Shown one piece after another: positions 1 through 11,558 of a stretch of DNA of 64,000 nucleotides. The position numbers were made by a program, and so were the translations under genes. Numbering within the stretch: position 1 is the stretch's first letter; each line of letters starts with the position of its first letter. Origin of the DNA: Heliocidaris tuberculata (taxonomy: Eukaryota; Echinodermata; Echinoidea; Camarodonta; Echinometridae). Where the stretch lies: the NCBI GenBank assembly GCA_025618425.1, contig CM046835.1, positions 15,601,020 to 15,665,019 on the forward strand. The letters run 5' to 3'. The notes beneath the pieces were generated by a model. It had not been told where the DNA came from and did not search any database. It saw nothing but the letters and a program-made list of their open reading frames with translations.

Positions 1-600
1 ACAGAAGTTTTATATAAATATATCATTTTTTAATTAATGAACTGCAATTTTAATACATGCGATACTGGCTTGTTTGATTTTGAAACAATTAAATACAAGT
101 GACATCAATAAATGATCTAATTTTAAACACGAAAATAAGCTTGACGTAGCTTTATTTTAAAGTGATTTGGTAACTTTGTAGAGGCTTGATAAAATCTGAG
201 CTGCCTGGCCTTACATGCTATCAGCGTATGTAATATGGTGTAAAAATGAAGCCCAGGAAAAAAAAAAAAGCACTTCAAAATCATCATGTGCTTCACAAAA
301 GTAAGCATATGCAAGTGACCGGAAATGCCGACCTATTTTCCCCCATAGAATCAATGTTAGACTAAAGCGTATACATGGCCATACGCTTTCGTAAATGGGA
401 GTATTCAGTCATAGATATCTTAATAATAGCATTATATATTTGAAAACCTTTCTATGCCTGGCTATTTATTTATCCTTCTGAACATCATTATACAAGACAG
501 ATATCAAAATTCAACAATTTATTAAATCAAGCCTCCACAAAGTTACCGAATCCCTTTAAGTTTTTCTACAGTGTTTACTGCCTATTCACTGTGATCTTAC
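1..600. other. intron or 3' flank of MPND, no exon seen
   Basis: This AT-rich stretch follows the splice donor of the leftmost recognised MPND exon (601-690, minus strand). The family needs roughly 70 more C-terminal residues, but I found no matching exon here, so the terminal exon(s) probably lie beyond the left edge. I see no other gene or repeat. Confidence 0.5.
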
Positions 601-690
601 CATCTCTGCTAGAACTTCCTGAGTGAGGAATATATCTTGCTGCCATGTGAAGCTCATGTCCATAGGCATGCCATAAAGGCTGGCTTTTTC
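601..690 (-). CDS. MPND: MPND exon, C-terminal region
   Basis: 30 codons, phase 0 at both ends. Encodes EKASLYGMPMDMSF then TWQQDIFLTQEVLAEM. The donor GTAAGATC shows that at least one more exon follows off the left edge. Confidence 0.88.
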
Positions 691-3600
691 CTTATAAGGG
701 AAAAGGAAACACAGATTTAAAAATTATCATTATTATTATTACCATTATTATAATTATTTTAAAGTCTTATTGATACAGGGTAGCCCCATCAGTGGCATGC
801 ACTTGAATGCACATGAGTGTACAGAAGAATCATCAAGTGAACGTAGCAAAGGAGAGAACTCTTCAATTGGCATGAATTTTTGCAATTTAAGAAAGTTTCT
901 TTTTGGAAGTTTCTTTTGAAATAGTGGCTGTTTTTCACAGTTTGTGTAAGTTTCTGATTTTTTTTTTGTATTGAATGTATGAACTGTGGTATAAAGGTAT
1001 GCTTCATCAACAGAAGTGAGATAATGCTCTTCTGTCTTCGTAGAACAGTTAGAATAATTCCTCAACACACTCCTACTACTGGTATCAGCCACAAAATAAG
1101 AGCCGATTTAAAAGTGTGACATCTATCCTCATGGTCTATGTCAATTTATTAGTTATAATTACATTAATGTGGTATCAACTTACTTCTTCAGGTGGCATAA
1201 CCCAGAGTGCTTTCATTTGTGAGTCTTTGGTGGCCTTGTGTACATTATAAGGAGCTATGATACAAAGAATATACAGATTTATGAATTAGAGCTGATTTAT
1301 TTCAAATGTAGAAACCTCATCAGCTACAGTAAAATATCAAATAGTATACCATATCACACAAGCAGAAAGATATAAAGATTCAAATCTACAGAACATAACA
1401 TTAAAATGGATCCATTTAATGCCTTCTCAACTCACCACAGATCAAAGCTAGGCAAGGTTGATACGACATCCCATCTCCTTTCAGTTTGAGTTGATAGTTC
1501 ATCTGACATTCTATATCCCTTAGTGATGGGTGGGCAGGGCTGCATGGATGACTGTGATACCAACCAACCAGCTGTAGCCCTCTGCTCGTCATGGACTGAC
1601 GGATCTCCATCTCTACAGCTGCCCCGCTCTGCTTCTCCTCAAGTCGACATCGACAAGGAAAGGCCTGAAGGATACTCATGTCTACAAACAATTGCAATCG
1701 CAAATTTAGTTGGTAAAATTGAAATCGCTAATATGATTATTCCACATAGTAAAACAAAGATGTACTACAACTTTAATGTATCATTATTTCGAAAAGGATA
1801 TTTATTAAAAGTATTAAAAGAGTATTTCTGTAGCAACTGTGTCCTCCCGTGAATTTGGCAAAATCAATGAGACTTCTCCAGCCAATTAGTATTGTCATGT
1901 AACCTAGTTCAGGCAGAAAACTTGTATCAAAATGTGTTTCTACTAGAAAAAGAAAGGGGACTTTGATACTTCAATGTTTTTATACTGCGTATAGATAACT
2001 CTTATATTTCCTTTCATATGCTACAAAAACACAAAATAAATTTTGCGTCCATTTCATATTCTTGTTAACCAACCCACAATCAAACTTACGTTGAGTATCT
2101 GGATCCCATTTTCCAGCTAAATAACCTATCACCTCACTGGTGGTGAGATGACAGTGGAAGTCCTGTAAAACAAAACGAACACACAGAAATAAGATATGTT
2201 GTATGCACTTTGATGTTACGAGACTCATTCAAATATTGTCCCCAATACAAGTTGTGTGATAATAGTGGACATTCTGTCAGGAGAAAATACTTTTTCTTGC
2301 AAAACAATTTGCAGATATGGAGGAAATGTGTTTTTAATCCCTTGAACCATCCATGTCGTCGCCAATAAATTCTACCATAAATAAATACATGTACATGTAT
2401 CTACATATTCTTCCTTTCCCAATTAAATAGAATTAGAGAATAATCAGTAGACCTTCAAGTTCAACTAGGGCCTAACCTGATTTTAAAAAAAATATATAAA
2501 AAAGGGGAAAAAGAAAAAGAGGGTTATATTAACCATAAAAGGGCCGGGATATTTTGGCTATGCCACAGGGGAGGGGGTGGAATCCACCCCCCCCTGAGAT
2601 CTCGACCGTCGACCACGCAATCACGCCGAAAATAGGCACACACGTTGTCCACAACGTAATCTACAAAACTGTATAGTTAAATGCTCCGAAAATATTTCAC
2701 ATTATTAATTATGCTAATTTTTGCAAGAAATCAAAATTTTGCTCTAAATCATTAAATAAAGCTCCAAAAATTCTAATTTTTGGTCTAGACACTCTTTCCA
2801 GTATTCTTAGCAAATATACTTGAAAAAAATTTGGTATCAAATTTGATTTCTTATGTATTTTATTGTTTTTTACATTTCTTATGTATTTCTTTGTTTTTTT
2901 TACCTTTTGTTTTTTATTGTTTTTTGGATGAAATTTGTCGGGGACACTTTTACGATCATAAACAGCATAAAATAAATTAAGTTTAATCAGTAAATGTAAA
3001 AATATTCATAGATTTCTAAATTTTGGCTGAAAACACATTTTGTATTGAAATTATACATGAAATCACGTTTTTGAGCAATTTTTGGTCCGATGTGCAAGTA
3101 CGAAATGTTGAGTAACTTCGGAACCGCATGCCCGGATATCGCGAATATGGTCTCAAAAGATGCGTGAGATTCGAAAGAAAAAAGTCATGAAACGCCGCGG
3201 CGACTGCTTTGAGCGTTGCGGACATATCGCGAGAAATGTCTAGGGGGGTGGATTCCCCCCCCCCCCCCCCCGGCCCTTTTAGGGTTAATGAAATGGAGGC
3301 TGGTTTATCTGATTGCTTACAAAGACAAATCTAAATTTCAAGATAAACTTACCACTATGAGGAGACAGTTTGTGGTGATGGAGACAGTAAAAGGCTGAAG
3401 CTTGCCTTTTTCTTTGAAAGACAGACATTTAACCAAAGTATTTGGATCTCTGCAAATTATATACAGACACAAGAAATTGGAGCCAGTTTATAATAACAAA
3501 TGAAAATAAAAATATTTGATAATAAATCAATATTTGTATATACAAACTGAAGCCCATATAGAAATGGAAAAGGAAACAGGTAGAGAGAAAACCAAGAAAA

Positions 3601-6600
3601 GGATGGGGAGGGAAAGAGCAAGAACAGTAAGCAGTAGCACTGATTTCTTTCACTCATTTAATAATGTACTCCTGTAGCTTGCACTTGTGACTGTATACCT
3701 AGTTCCTTTCATCCCTTTCCTTATGGTTTGGTATATACATGTATTGTCATGAAGACCATTCATTACAAACCTAAGAATTATTTGAGCATAATTTCAGAAG
3801 TATCTAGAAAAACACACCAAGGAAGGTCAGACTTACTTATTTGCACTTTTCTTTCTCAATGATGAATACTGAATGACTTTGGTATGTGGAGGGCTATCAC
3901 CATTTTCCATTTTCTGAATATCTGAAAAAACAGCAAGGTGAGACACACATTTTGGAGATACAATTATTTGATACAATCTTTCAGCATTTACCATTATCAG
4001 TCAATATTCAGATTTCATGGTTCACAAAGCTGTAAAATCTGTTGAGGTAAGATATAAATTTGAAATACCTGCATAAATTGACAGTGTAATTTGGAGCAAG
4101 CATTCTGAACAAAATCTATATTCCAACGGGTTCTAACTAAGCCAAATACACAATGGCCTAAATTACTTTTTAGTATTGCAATTCAACTAATTCTATAAAA
4201 ACTACCGGTTGAGGTCTTCAAAATAACTTCAATTACAATGGGCATATCTGCATAAATAACGTTCACTTTGTACTCATCAGATCTGTAATGTAACTAGGGG
4301 TGGGAGTTTCGGGTATTTTTTCAATTCGGGAACCCGACTATTTTTCGGGCGGGTTCCCGGTTACCCGAAAATGATATAACACGAATTACAAGCCAATATT
4401 TACCCCTAAGAAGCTACAAACACTGTGGGAAAACTCCTTTGTGTTTGGCAACTGAAATAAACCATTCGAGGAAAAAACAAAAACAAAAACAACAACAACA
4501 ACAACAAAACAGGCGGAGGAAATAGCGTGGGCGCAAGACAGGATAGGCATAAGCCGCCTAAATCTAATCTGTAGAAATTGTCTACCGTCTAATCATGCCA
4601 GCGCGCCAGCGCCTTAGGTAGTCACGCGCGGTCAACAGTCCCTCGCACATGTTTATCCAAAATACATGAATGTACATGTACTTATAAAAAAGGAAGGGGA
4701 ATACAAAGAAATCTTACGAAGAAAAACTCGTTTGAGACGATGATCATGATGATTCTTAATAATTTTGTACGGGCAGCTCTTGGGAATTTTGACATCGTGA
4801 TCGTAGAGATCGAGTCACTTACTCACTTTGTACACAAACTTCACTGTTCACACGGAGTATTGATTTGCCTGGCGAAAATGGCGAGCTTTCTGTAGTATCT
4901 ACACTCCTCATACTCTAATTATACACATTGCGAGTCCTCACGCACGCAGTCATCGTCTCACCGACAGTTTCATTCTCAACGTGTGATCAACCCGCCAATT
5001 ATTGAAATTCACACACACGTACCACTACTAGTACACATAAAATCATCAATACATGCCGGGTCCTCTCTCTTCGCCAGTAGCACCATTGATATCATCATCG
5101 ATCATCATAATCATCAAAGACATCATCATCATATCATCATTATCAAGATAATAACATCATCAAAACAATTATCTTCATCAGACATCAAATATCATCATTC
5201 ATCAAACTCATCATTCATCAAAAAAAATCATCAAGCCAACATTTTCTTCTCTGTCCGACTGCAACTTCATCCTTTAACACACACATGCAGTTCCCTTTTG
5301 AAATTCGATCTGTTTATACAAAGCGCCTTTCCGTCCAATGCCGCCGCGGTATATGAAAAGAAAAAAGAAAAAAAAAAAGGCGCATACCTTCATTGGCTGG
5401 CTGGCATATGACTTGTCATGACTTGTTATTAACGGACCGCTCATGAAATGACGTCACAAGCCCAATTTTATGAATGAAAATGTTAATCGCGCGCACTGTA
5501 GACATCCTTTGCTTCTCACAGCCTTGCTTTTCACTTTCGCATGAACAATGAAGGATATTATTTTGGATATATCGTTCATGTACTCTTAATCTGATTTCAG
5601 TAATTGGTAATTTCTTTGCTAAAGTTTCAGGATATTGTGACAGTGTCAGATCGTGATCGTCGATGTTAAAAATACCTGTTTAATAGTGTACGAGTTGTGA
5701 GATGCCACGTGCGAGTGTGGAGCGACTGTTGAATATGCATGAGTTTGTAAACTTTACGCCCGTTAATCGCTCATAGACTTATCGTTCACTGCAAAGAAGG
5801 GGGAAGGGCACTAAATGCAAATTATGTCATGGGTTCAATGAACCAATGAGCAGTCTCCGAATAGCGGCAGTGAGCTTTGCTCTCTGTGTATACGAATGTG
5901 TAAGGTTATGTTTCACAGTGAGTTGAACGAATCAAAAGCGCATCACTGCAATGGTGCGCTAGAGCGCTACATGGATTTTTTTTACATGTAAATAGTTCGA
6001 CGTTCATCTACCGCCTTGTCGTGTACATACATAGGTGATAATTAAATACTCATTTTCGGGTATCGGTTATCTAATATTTTGACCCGGGTCCCGAGGCTCT
6101 CGGGCGGGACTCGGGTACCCGGTTTTTAGTCCCAGCCCTAAATGTAACTCATTTGTTGGTAATATTTTAGCAAATTTTAGGAGTAAAGTTCATGTAGAAA
6201 CTTTTGAATGAGTGCATCCCGTTACCTTAAACCAAGAGGGCATCATAAAGCTACTCACCTATTCTATGATTATCATTCTCATCCTCCAACTTTCTCTTGA
6301 GATTCTTTGTGACCTTTGACATTGGACGGCATGGCCTATTGTCTTCTGAACCCTCCTCATCAGCGTCACTTTCTCCTGGCCTACCTGGAGACTGGTTACC
6401 ATTCTCAAACGAGCTGGAGTTGTCATGGGAACTATCATCATCCTTTAAGAGCATGGGTTTTTAATGATAAAAATAATAGTAATAAGGTGATTCATAAAGT
6501 GTTTTTTCTCATGATACAAAGCACTAAATACTGTCACTACCCTGACTTTAGCCAAACTATCATAAGGTGCTCAAGCATTTCAAGGAATTTCTTCCTACCA

Positions 6601-8679
6601 GGTACCCATTCACTTCACCTGGGTCATAACTGGCAAATGCAGATTAATGTTTAGCAAAAGGACAGTTAGTGCTATGGCGAGAATTCAAACCTCTAAAAGA
6701 GTATAGATTCAGAGGTGTTAGATACAGTTAATCTTTGGGGCTTTATCGCAAAATCACTTCAAAGTGTTAAGGGACAGTAAGACAAGGAAAGACACACACT
6801 CCACAAATAATATTTGTAGATATGGCTATTTCTATTTACATGTGTTTGCTAAAAGAAAATATACTCGCACGGCTTTGCTCATAAATTAATTAACAAACAA
6901 TTTTGAACTTTTAAGCATGGTAATCTTGGACTCAGTGCAGTTGAATGGGTTGAATCTTTCACATCAAGAGAAACTTTGCCAGGAGATTTCTTACCAAATA
7001 AGGGATCTTCATATTTCTAAACCACTGTGACTTGACAACATCAAGCTTCTTGCCATTGTACTTGACCTGTTGTAAAGGAGAAAAGTCACATATACATTAT
7101 TCGATTTACCACATGTTTTGATAAGAATCTGAAGTATTGTACAATAACAGAATTACCTTAATTCAGAACCAGGTAAATTTCTCCATTTAATCACACCATT
7201 TATCTCTTACTACCTACATGTATTATCATTTTTATTACCCCAAAATGTCAAAGTTATTTGAATACAATGATCGTAATAAGGGACAATTAAAAAGTTGTGG
7301 AAAGATTGAAGAAGAACAAACAAAGAAAGTTACAAGCAACATGATGGAGCATGGATAAGTCAAATACTGTAACAGAAAGACATTTAACCCAGTGGCTACT
7401 GAATTCTCTCATTCCTATAGGCCTAATATAGGAATCACCCAGTCCCCATTGGCAATGGATTAAGAGCAAATGAGGGGAAATTAGAAGATTACAATTTCTC
7501 TATGAAAAGGCTTTATATAATAAACCCAAACTTTCAAGACAAGTAGTGAAAAAAACCTTGAGATATATTCACACAATGAGTTCATCCTGACTAAAACTTA
7601 ATTGAGGTCTCATTTAAAACGAGGCCCTGACCTCCATTTTGCTGTATGATGTCTCCTTATACAATTTGCATCTGACAATGTTCAGACGAGAATAGCTACA
7701 CAGTTTCATACAATAGGTATAGGTTTCCTTGTCTGAATAGGGGAATAATCTTACCGAAGCCCATCCACATCCAGATCTTTTGCCAGGGTTTAGAATGGAC
7801 TTAATGTGAATGGCCCAAGCACTTGGTGAGTTGAAGATCTGTTTCTCTTGACTCCAGAATATTCTTCCATCAGTCATCAGGTCTGCAGTAAATTTACTCC
7901 CCTGGAATGAATAAAAGCAAACAAACAAACAAACATATTCAGTAAATTAAAATGATAAAAATCAGAGAAATTCAATCCTAGAACTTCATCACAACTTGTA
8001 ACATCTTTCATTCTAATCAAACTATGGCCAACCAATTTTAGTATTGATGTGCTTGCCCCACAGTATTTAATTTTGGGAAAGGCTTTCAAAATGGCCTGGC
8101 TTGCTAGATTGGATTATTTCACTCTATACCTTTGAAGTTTTTTCACAATTATGTTGTACCCCAAATGAAATGTGCTTTACAAAACACCTTCTCCAATAAC
8201 TTTCTACACTGCGTGTAATACCCTTACCAGGTATTTTACAGAAAGGCAGCCTTTCAGCCTGGCTCTTAAAACTTAACACCGTCTAGTCTATAACTTTCCA
8301 AAATAGTAAGCACCTGGGGCCAGTTTTTTCAAACTGCCTAAGTTCTTGGACATCCCATAGAAATATGTGTTAATTCTTTAGCATGTGTTTTCAATGGGAT
8401 GTCCATTTGTCCACAAACGTAGAGTTATGATAGTTTTGAGAAACTGCCCCAATCAATAAAAAGGCAGTTCTTTGAGCCTGCTTGTGTACTTACCAGGTAT
8501 TCAATGGAGAGGCAGTCTTTCCCTGCCTGGACTACCCATCATCATCAGCATACTCAGAGTCACTCCTCGTCCCGTAAGTACCTTCTCCTTCTTGGGCGGA
8601 CTCGTTGTAGACGAGTCAATGCTGTCTGCTTCCGACATAGTCTCTGCTGCGTCATCATCCTTCAGCACATCCTTACGAT
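601..8679 (-). CDS. MPND: MPN domain-containing protein (MPND), ten exons, partial at both ends
   Basis: Spliced minus-strand gene. In coding order the exons are 8494-8679, 7755-7901, 6995-7066, 6259-6442, 3837-3921, 3353-3449, 2090-2162, 1436-1681, 1184-1254 and 601-690; all boundaries are GT-AG with compatible phases. Exons 8679 to 6995 encode a RAMA domain (FNSPSAWA, SGCGWAS, YNGKKLD), an acidic Ser-rich linker follows, then the MPN domain. The JAMM zinc-protease signature is complete: a Glu in TSEVIGYL and HSHPCSPAHPSLRD, fitting HxH-x7-SxxD. MPND-family proteins are nuclear JAMM proteins whose RAMA domain has been linked to recognition of N6-methyladenine DNA. About 417 residues are visible; the human protein is somewhat longer. 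The first coding exon and the C-terminus are missing from view, and the RAMA exon has an apparent frameshift. Identification is firm by motif order; activity is inferred. Confidence 0.93.
1184..1254 (-). CDS. MPND: MPND exon, post-JAMM segment
   Basis: 71 bp, phase 1 to 0. Encodes PYNVHKATKDSQMKALWVMP then PEE, matching the family's PYY...WVMPPPE segment. Confidence 0.9.
1436..1681 (-). CDS. MPND: MPND exon, JAMM zinc-binding motif
   Basis: 246 bp, phase 1 to 1. Encodes LQAFPCRCRL, LVGWYHSHPCSPAHPSLRD and YQPCLALIC. Both metal His residues, the Ser and the metal Asp of the JAMM signature are present. Confidence 0.95.
2090..2162 (-). CDS. MPND: MPND exon, catalytic Glu of JAMM motif
   Basis: Encodes DFHCHLTTSEVIGYLAGKW then DPDTQ; phase 0 to 1, acceptor TTTTACAG and donor GTAAGT. 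The Glu in SEVIGYL is the conserved general acid/base of JAMM proteases. Confidence 0.93.
2533..3284. mobile_element. TTAA-flanked inverted-repeat element (piggyBac- or Kolobok-like, non-autonomous)
   Basis: Termini CCATAAAAGGGCCGGG and CCCGGCCCTTTTAGGG form a 16-bp inverted repeat with one mismatch, flanked on both sides by TTAA (2529-2532 and 3285-3288). A second inverted motif (GGGGTGGA-TCC with C-runs) lies just inside each end. There is no credible transposase frame. It sits in an MPND intron. TTAA targets are used by piggyBac and Kolobok, and I cannot separate the two here. Confidence 0.8.
3353..3449 (-). CDS. MPND: MPND exon, start of MPN domain
   Basis: 97 bp, phase 2 to 0. Encodes DPNTLVKCLSF and LQPFTVSITTNCLLIV, the first strands of the MPN fold, matching the vertebrate NPHTLVEV...QPFNVAVSSNVLFLL region. 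Confidence 0.9.
3837..3921 (-). CDS. MPND: MPND exon, linker
   Basis: 85 bp, phase 1 to 2, acceptor TTTTTTCAG and donor GTAAGT. Encodes DIQKMENGDSPPHTKVIQYS then SLRKKSANK. Supported mainly by phase continuity with its neighbours. Confidence 0.82.
4295..6140. mobile_element. hAT-like non-autonomous transposon in MPND intron
   Basis: Perfect 8-bp target-site duplication AATGTAAC at 4287-4294 and 6141-6148. The ends are TAGGGGTGGGAGT and, inverted from the right, TAGGGCTGGGACT, followed on both sides by CGGGTA/CCGGG-type subterminal repeats. Eight-base duplications and T/CAGGG ends are hAT hallmarks. The interior has no transposase frame, only an ATC-rich microsatellite and ordinary AT-rich sequence. 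Confidence 0.88.
5080..5230. repeat. ATC-type microsatellite inside the hAT-like element
   Basis: Imperfect ATC/ATCATT repetition. The open frame across it (4983-5411) is a by-product of the repeat and not a gene. Confidence 0.8.
6259..6442 (-). CDS. MPND: MPND exon, acidic/Ser-rich linker with basic stretch
   Basis: Starts DDDSSHDNSSS after acceptor TTAAAG and ends phase 1 at donor GTGAGT. Low-complexity acidic residues are followed by KVTKNLKRKLEDEN, possibly a nuclear localisation signal. This linker is poorly conserved in the family. Confidence 0.82.
6995..7066 (-). CDS. MPND: MPND exon, end of RAMA domain
   Basis: 24 codons reading VKYNGKKLDVVKSQWFRN followed by MKIPYL; phase 0 at both ends, acceptor ACAACAG, donor GTAAG. 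It completes the SGCGWAS-VKYNGKKLD motif across the intron. Confidence 0.92.
7755..7901 (-). CDS. MPND: MPND exon, core of RAMA domain
   Basis: 49 codons, phase 0 at both ends, with acceptor ATTCCAG and donor GTAAG. It contains TDGRIFWSQEKQIFNSPSAW and SGCGWAS, the most recognisable RAMA-domain stretches. Confidence 0.93.
8316..8450. mobile_element. 135-bp foldback MITE, GGGGC-AGTTT ends
   Basis: The ends GGGGCCAGTTTTTTCAAACT and (inverted) GGGGCAGTTTCTCAAAACTA pair imperfectly. An inner pair TGGACATCCCAT / ATGGGATGTCCA makes the whole element nearly palindromic. No clear target duplication is visible. It lies in an MPND intron. Confidence 0.65.
8494..8679 (-). CDS. MPND: MPND exon, N-terminal part of RAMA domain, frameshifted
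   Basis: Acceptor AAAG before 8679 and donor GTAAGT after 8494. One frame reads ...PPKKEKVLTGRGVTLSML and then hits TGA. The frame that joins the next exon reads VVQAGKDCLSIEYL. The switch falls at the GGG (ccc on plus, 8535-8537). Removing one G would join the two frames into a normal RAMA start, so a homopolymer miscall is likely; a real lesion cannot be excluded. Confidence 0.8.
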
Positions 8680-8840
8680 CTTTGGAGAAAAGTGAGAGTT
8701 TGAAATACAGTACATGTATATTACAAGAGTCCTGGCAGACAAAAAGATTGAATAAATCATACCTTGGAAATTTGGAAATCCTACCTCTAAAGTGGGCTTT
8801 AAGTTATACACAAAATTTATTTGCCTCTCTGCAACTATGA

Positions 8841-11023
8841 CAGGCTTTCAAGCACACCAAAGGAAAAAAGGTAGGAGAAAAGTAGGTTCAAAATTTCAGA
8901 AAAAGTGGGAGAAAAGTAGGATTCACGAGAGAGAAAGTAGGGATAAAAGTAAGAAATATGCATGTCCTCGGGATTTTTTTTCCATCTCAATACTTGACTG
9001 CCCACTGTTCTGACTAGATCTCACAATCAGTATTTACTGCAGTCATAGATTATACCTATTTCATGGACAAGCTCAAATTAAGGATACTTTAAATAGATTT
9101 GAGAAAACATGCTAGATGGAATGACTAAACTACCAGGTTCCTCTTCTTTTGGATGCAAGGGAGCAATGGGCTGATGGGTATGGCTGCACTTCCATCTTGT
9201 CGTGGTAAATCCCAAAGACCCGGTAGTCTAACACCCTACAATAGTGTCTGAGGCCGGCCCCTTTCAGGGCTGGGTCGTAAACTGGACAAAAGCAGGCCTT
9301 TAATTTTGCCCCTCCCCCCTACACTTCAGTATGAAAAGGTGGCCCCTAACAAAATTCAGTGGTTGGCTTACATAGGCAAGGAAAAAAAAAAATACACAAT
9401 GGAAAATAGAAAGAAAAGATGATAGAAAAATGTTAAAAACATGACATACATAAGAAAAAAAATTGTTAAAGAAGGTGGAAAAAAAGAACTACAAAATGAA
9501 AGATAGCAATAAAAACAAACAAATAGATAAGGAAGTTTCATCTTTCAGTCAGAAAACAATAGAAAAATAAAAAAATAAAATACAAAGACATACACCGAAA
9601 ATACAAATGTATGAATGAAAAGAGAAATACATAGGGAAAAAAGAACTACATAATGAAAGATAGAAATGAAAAAGAAGAAAATTGAAAAGGGAAAATAAAA
9701 TACAGAGAAAAAATAGAAAATACATGAGGATGAATAGAAAGAGAAATGTAGAAAAATAAAAGACCATGAAATACAGAAGAAAGAACAGAAAAAGATTAAG
9801 GAAGGGAAAAAAAGAACTACAAAATGAAAGATAGAAATAAAAACAATCAAATAGATAAGGAATTATAGTCAGAAGACAATAGCTAAATGAAAATAAAATA
9901 CAAAAAAGAATAGTAAAAAAAGGCTCAAGACTTTGGGGAAAACAATGAATTCCATAAGAAAAAACAGAAAACAGGAGAAAGGAGGAAAAAACCAATACAT
10001 AAGGAAAAATACAAATAGATACAAATAGTAAACAAGAACAGAAATACACAAGACAGAAAAACCAGAGGAAACAAGCAAATACATAGTAACAGAAAGAGAA
10101 GACATATAAACAAAAAAGAGAAGAATACATCAGGATGAATAGAATGAGAATGTTAAATAAGGGGGGGGGGGGGAGGGATAAACAACTAAATCAAGAAAGA
10201 CGTGCAGAAATAGAAATTTTAGAAAAATTAAAGAAGGATAAAAAGAAATGCATAGGATGAGAACGAGAATTAAGATTAAAAAACATTGATACAAAGCAAT
10301 ACATCAGGAACAACCGAAAACAACAAGGAAAAACAAAGAAATACAGATAGATAAAAATAAATTTTAAAAAATAGAAGAAAAAAAACCCCAAAGTAATGCA
10401 TAATATAGAATTGAGAAGATAACATAAACAGGAAAAAAAATACACGAGGAATAGAAATGGAAGATAAAGGACAGGAAAAACAAAAAAATATATAATAGGG
10501 CAAGTTAAAAAATGAAAGAAGGAAAAAAAAAATACATCAAAAATAGAAGGAGAACTGAGGAATACATAAGGAAAGAGAAATACAAAGAAATACATAATGA
10601 AATAGAGGAAGAGAAGCAGATAGAAACAGAAAAAAAAAAGAAAATAGAAATACATAAAGGAACTTGCACGCAGTTTGTTTTGGGAGGGGGGAGGGGAGAG
10701 AGTTGGCCTTAGACCTGTTACCAATTAACACTTTACGGGCCAAGGCACATTTTGTTAGCATAATAGGGGTCTTATTGGTAATATTCACATAACTTACATA
10801 GACTTAATATGCACACAGCTTGTTATGACCTGCAATAACTGAGCTACAATGAGATTCTCGTGCACGATAGCCTTGCATAAATATCTCAAATATGTTTGGA
10901 AAAAAAGTAGGAGAAATTGAAAAAAAGGTAGGATATATTAGGAGAATTGGGGAAAAAGTAGGTGAGGTAGGATTGTCAAAAAAGTAGGAAAAAGTAGGAA
11001 AAGTAGGAGCACTTGAAAGCCTG
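8841..11023. mobile_element. 2.2-kb inverted-repeat element with 6-bp target duplication
   Basis: The left end CAGGCTTTCAAGCAC and right end GCACTTGAAAGCCTG are inverted copies, directly flanked by CTATGA at 8835-8840 and 11024-11029. Just inside both ends are AAGTAGGA-type repeats. CAGG ends suggest a hAT relative of the short-duplication kind; a 6-bp duplication also fits other superfamilies. No transposase is present. The core is a purine-rich low-complexity tract. Confidence 0.7.
9380..10720. repeat. purine-rich low-complexity tract
   Basis: Plus strand is dominated by A and G with recurring blocks such as GAAATACA, AAAGATAGAAAT and AGGAAAAA, plus a G-run at 10162-10173. Long Phe/Tyr/Ser-rich frames on the minus strand follow from the composition and are not genes. 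Confidence 0.85.
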
Positions 11024-11057
11024 CTATGATCATGAAGACATGATCATGATTAATTAT

Positions 11058-11558
11058 AGGCAGTGTATACAGCCACACGCGTGTGGCTGTATACACTCGC
11101 CCGGCCTGAGGATACAGCCACACGCGTCTACTTAGACTCTACTACGCAGCGGCGCGGCACGTAGCAAGTGCATAGCACCAGCGATGTGTATATTTATGCA
11201 ACAGTACATGTTGCAAAACTTCATCATGAAGGTTTTATCTCTTGAAATTCACTGACATAGAAAAATATACAATGTTTTTACTTCATTGTCATCTGATGAC
11301 AAATGAAGTAAAAATATTGTTTGTATGTCAGTGAATTTCAAGAGATAAAACCTTCAGGATGAAGTTTTGCAACATGTACCGTTGCATAAATATACGGTAC
11401 ACATCGCTCGTGCTATGCATTTGCTACGTGCTGCGCCGCTGCGTAGCTAGAGTCTAAGTAGATGCGTGTGGCTGTATCCTCAGGCCCGGTGAGTGTATAC
11501 AGCCACACGCGTGTGTTTTTACCTTACGACCACACGCGTGTGGCTGTATACACTGCCT
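11058..11558. repeat. 501-bp near-perfect palindrome (foldback element)
   Basis: The left arm begins AGGCAGTGTATACAGCCACA and the right arm ends with its complement. Arms of about 230 bp pair almost throughout and meet at a centre near 11284-11300 (TCATCTGATGA). The arm tips themselves contain the self-complementary CCACACGCGTGTGG. The right arm has one extra tip module near 11495-11530. No coding capacity and no certain target duplication. Confidence 0.9.

Noticed and set aside
8478..8840. Plus-strand frames over the RAMA exon
   Set aside because: They are shadows of the MPND exon and its flanking intron on the other strand.
9130..9205. Possible first exon of MPND (minus strand, MEVQPYPSAH)
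   Set aside because: Its donor phase does not fit the RAMA exon, it lies inside the 2.2-kb transposon, and nothing in it resembles the family.
9545..10788. Long Phe/Tyr/Ser-rich minus-strand frames
   Set aside because: They are produced by the purine-rich tract; no domain, no splice signals, strong compositional bias.
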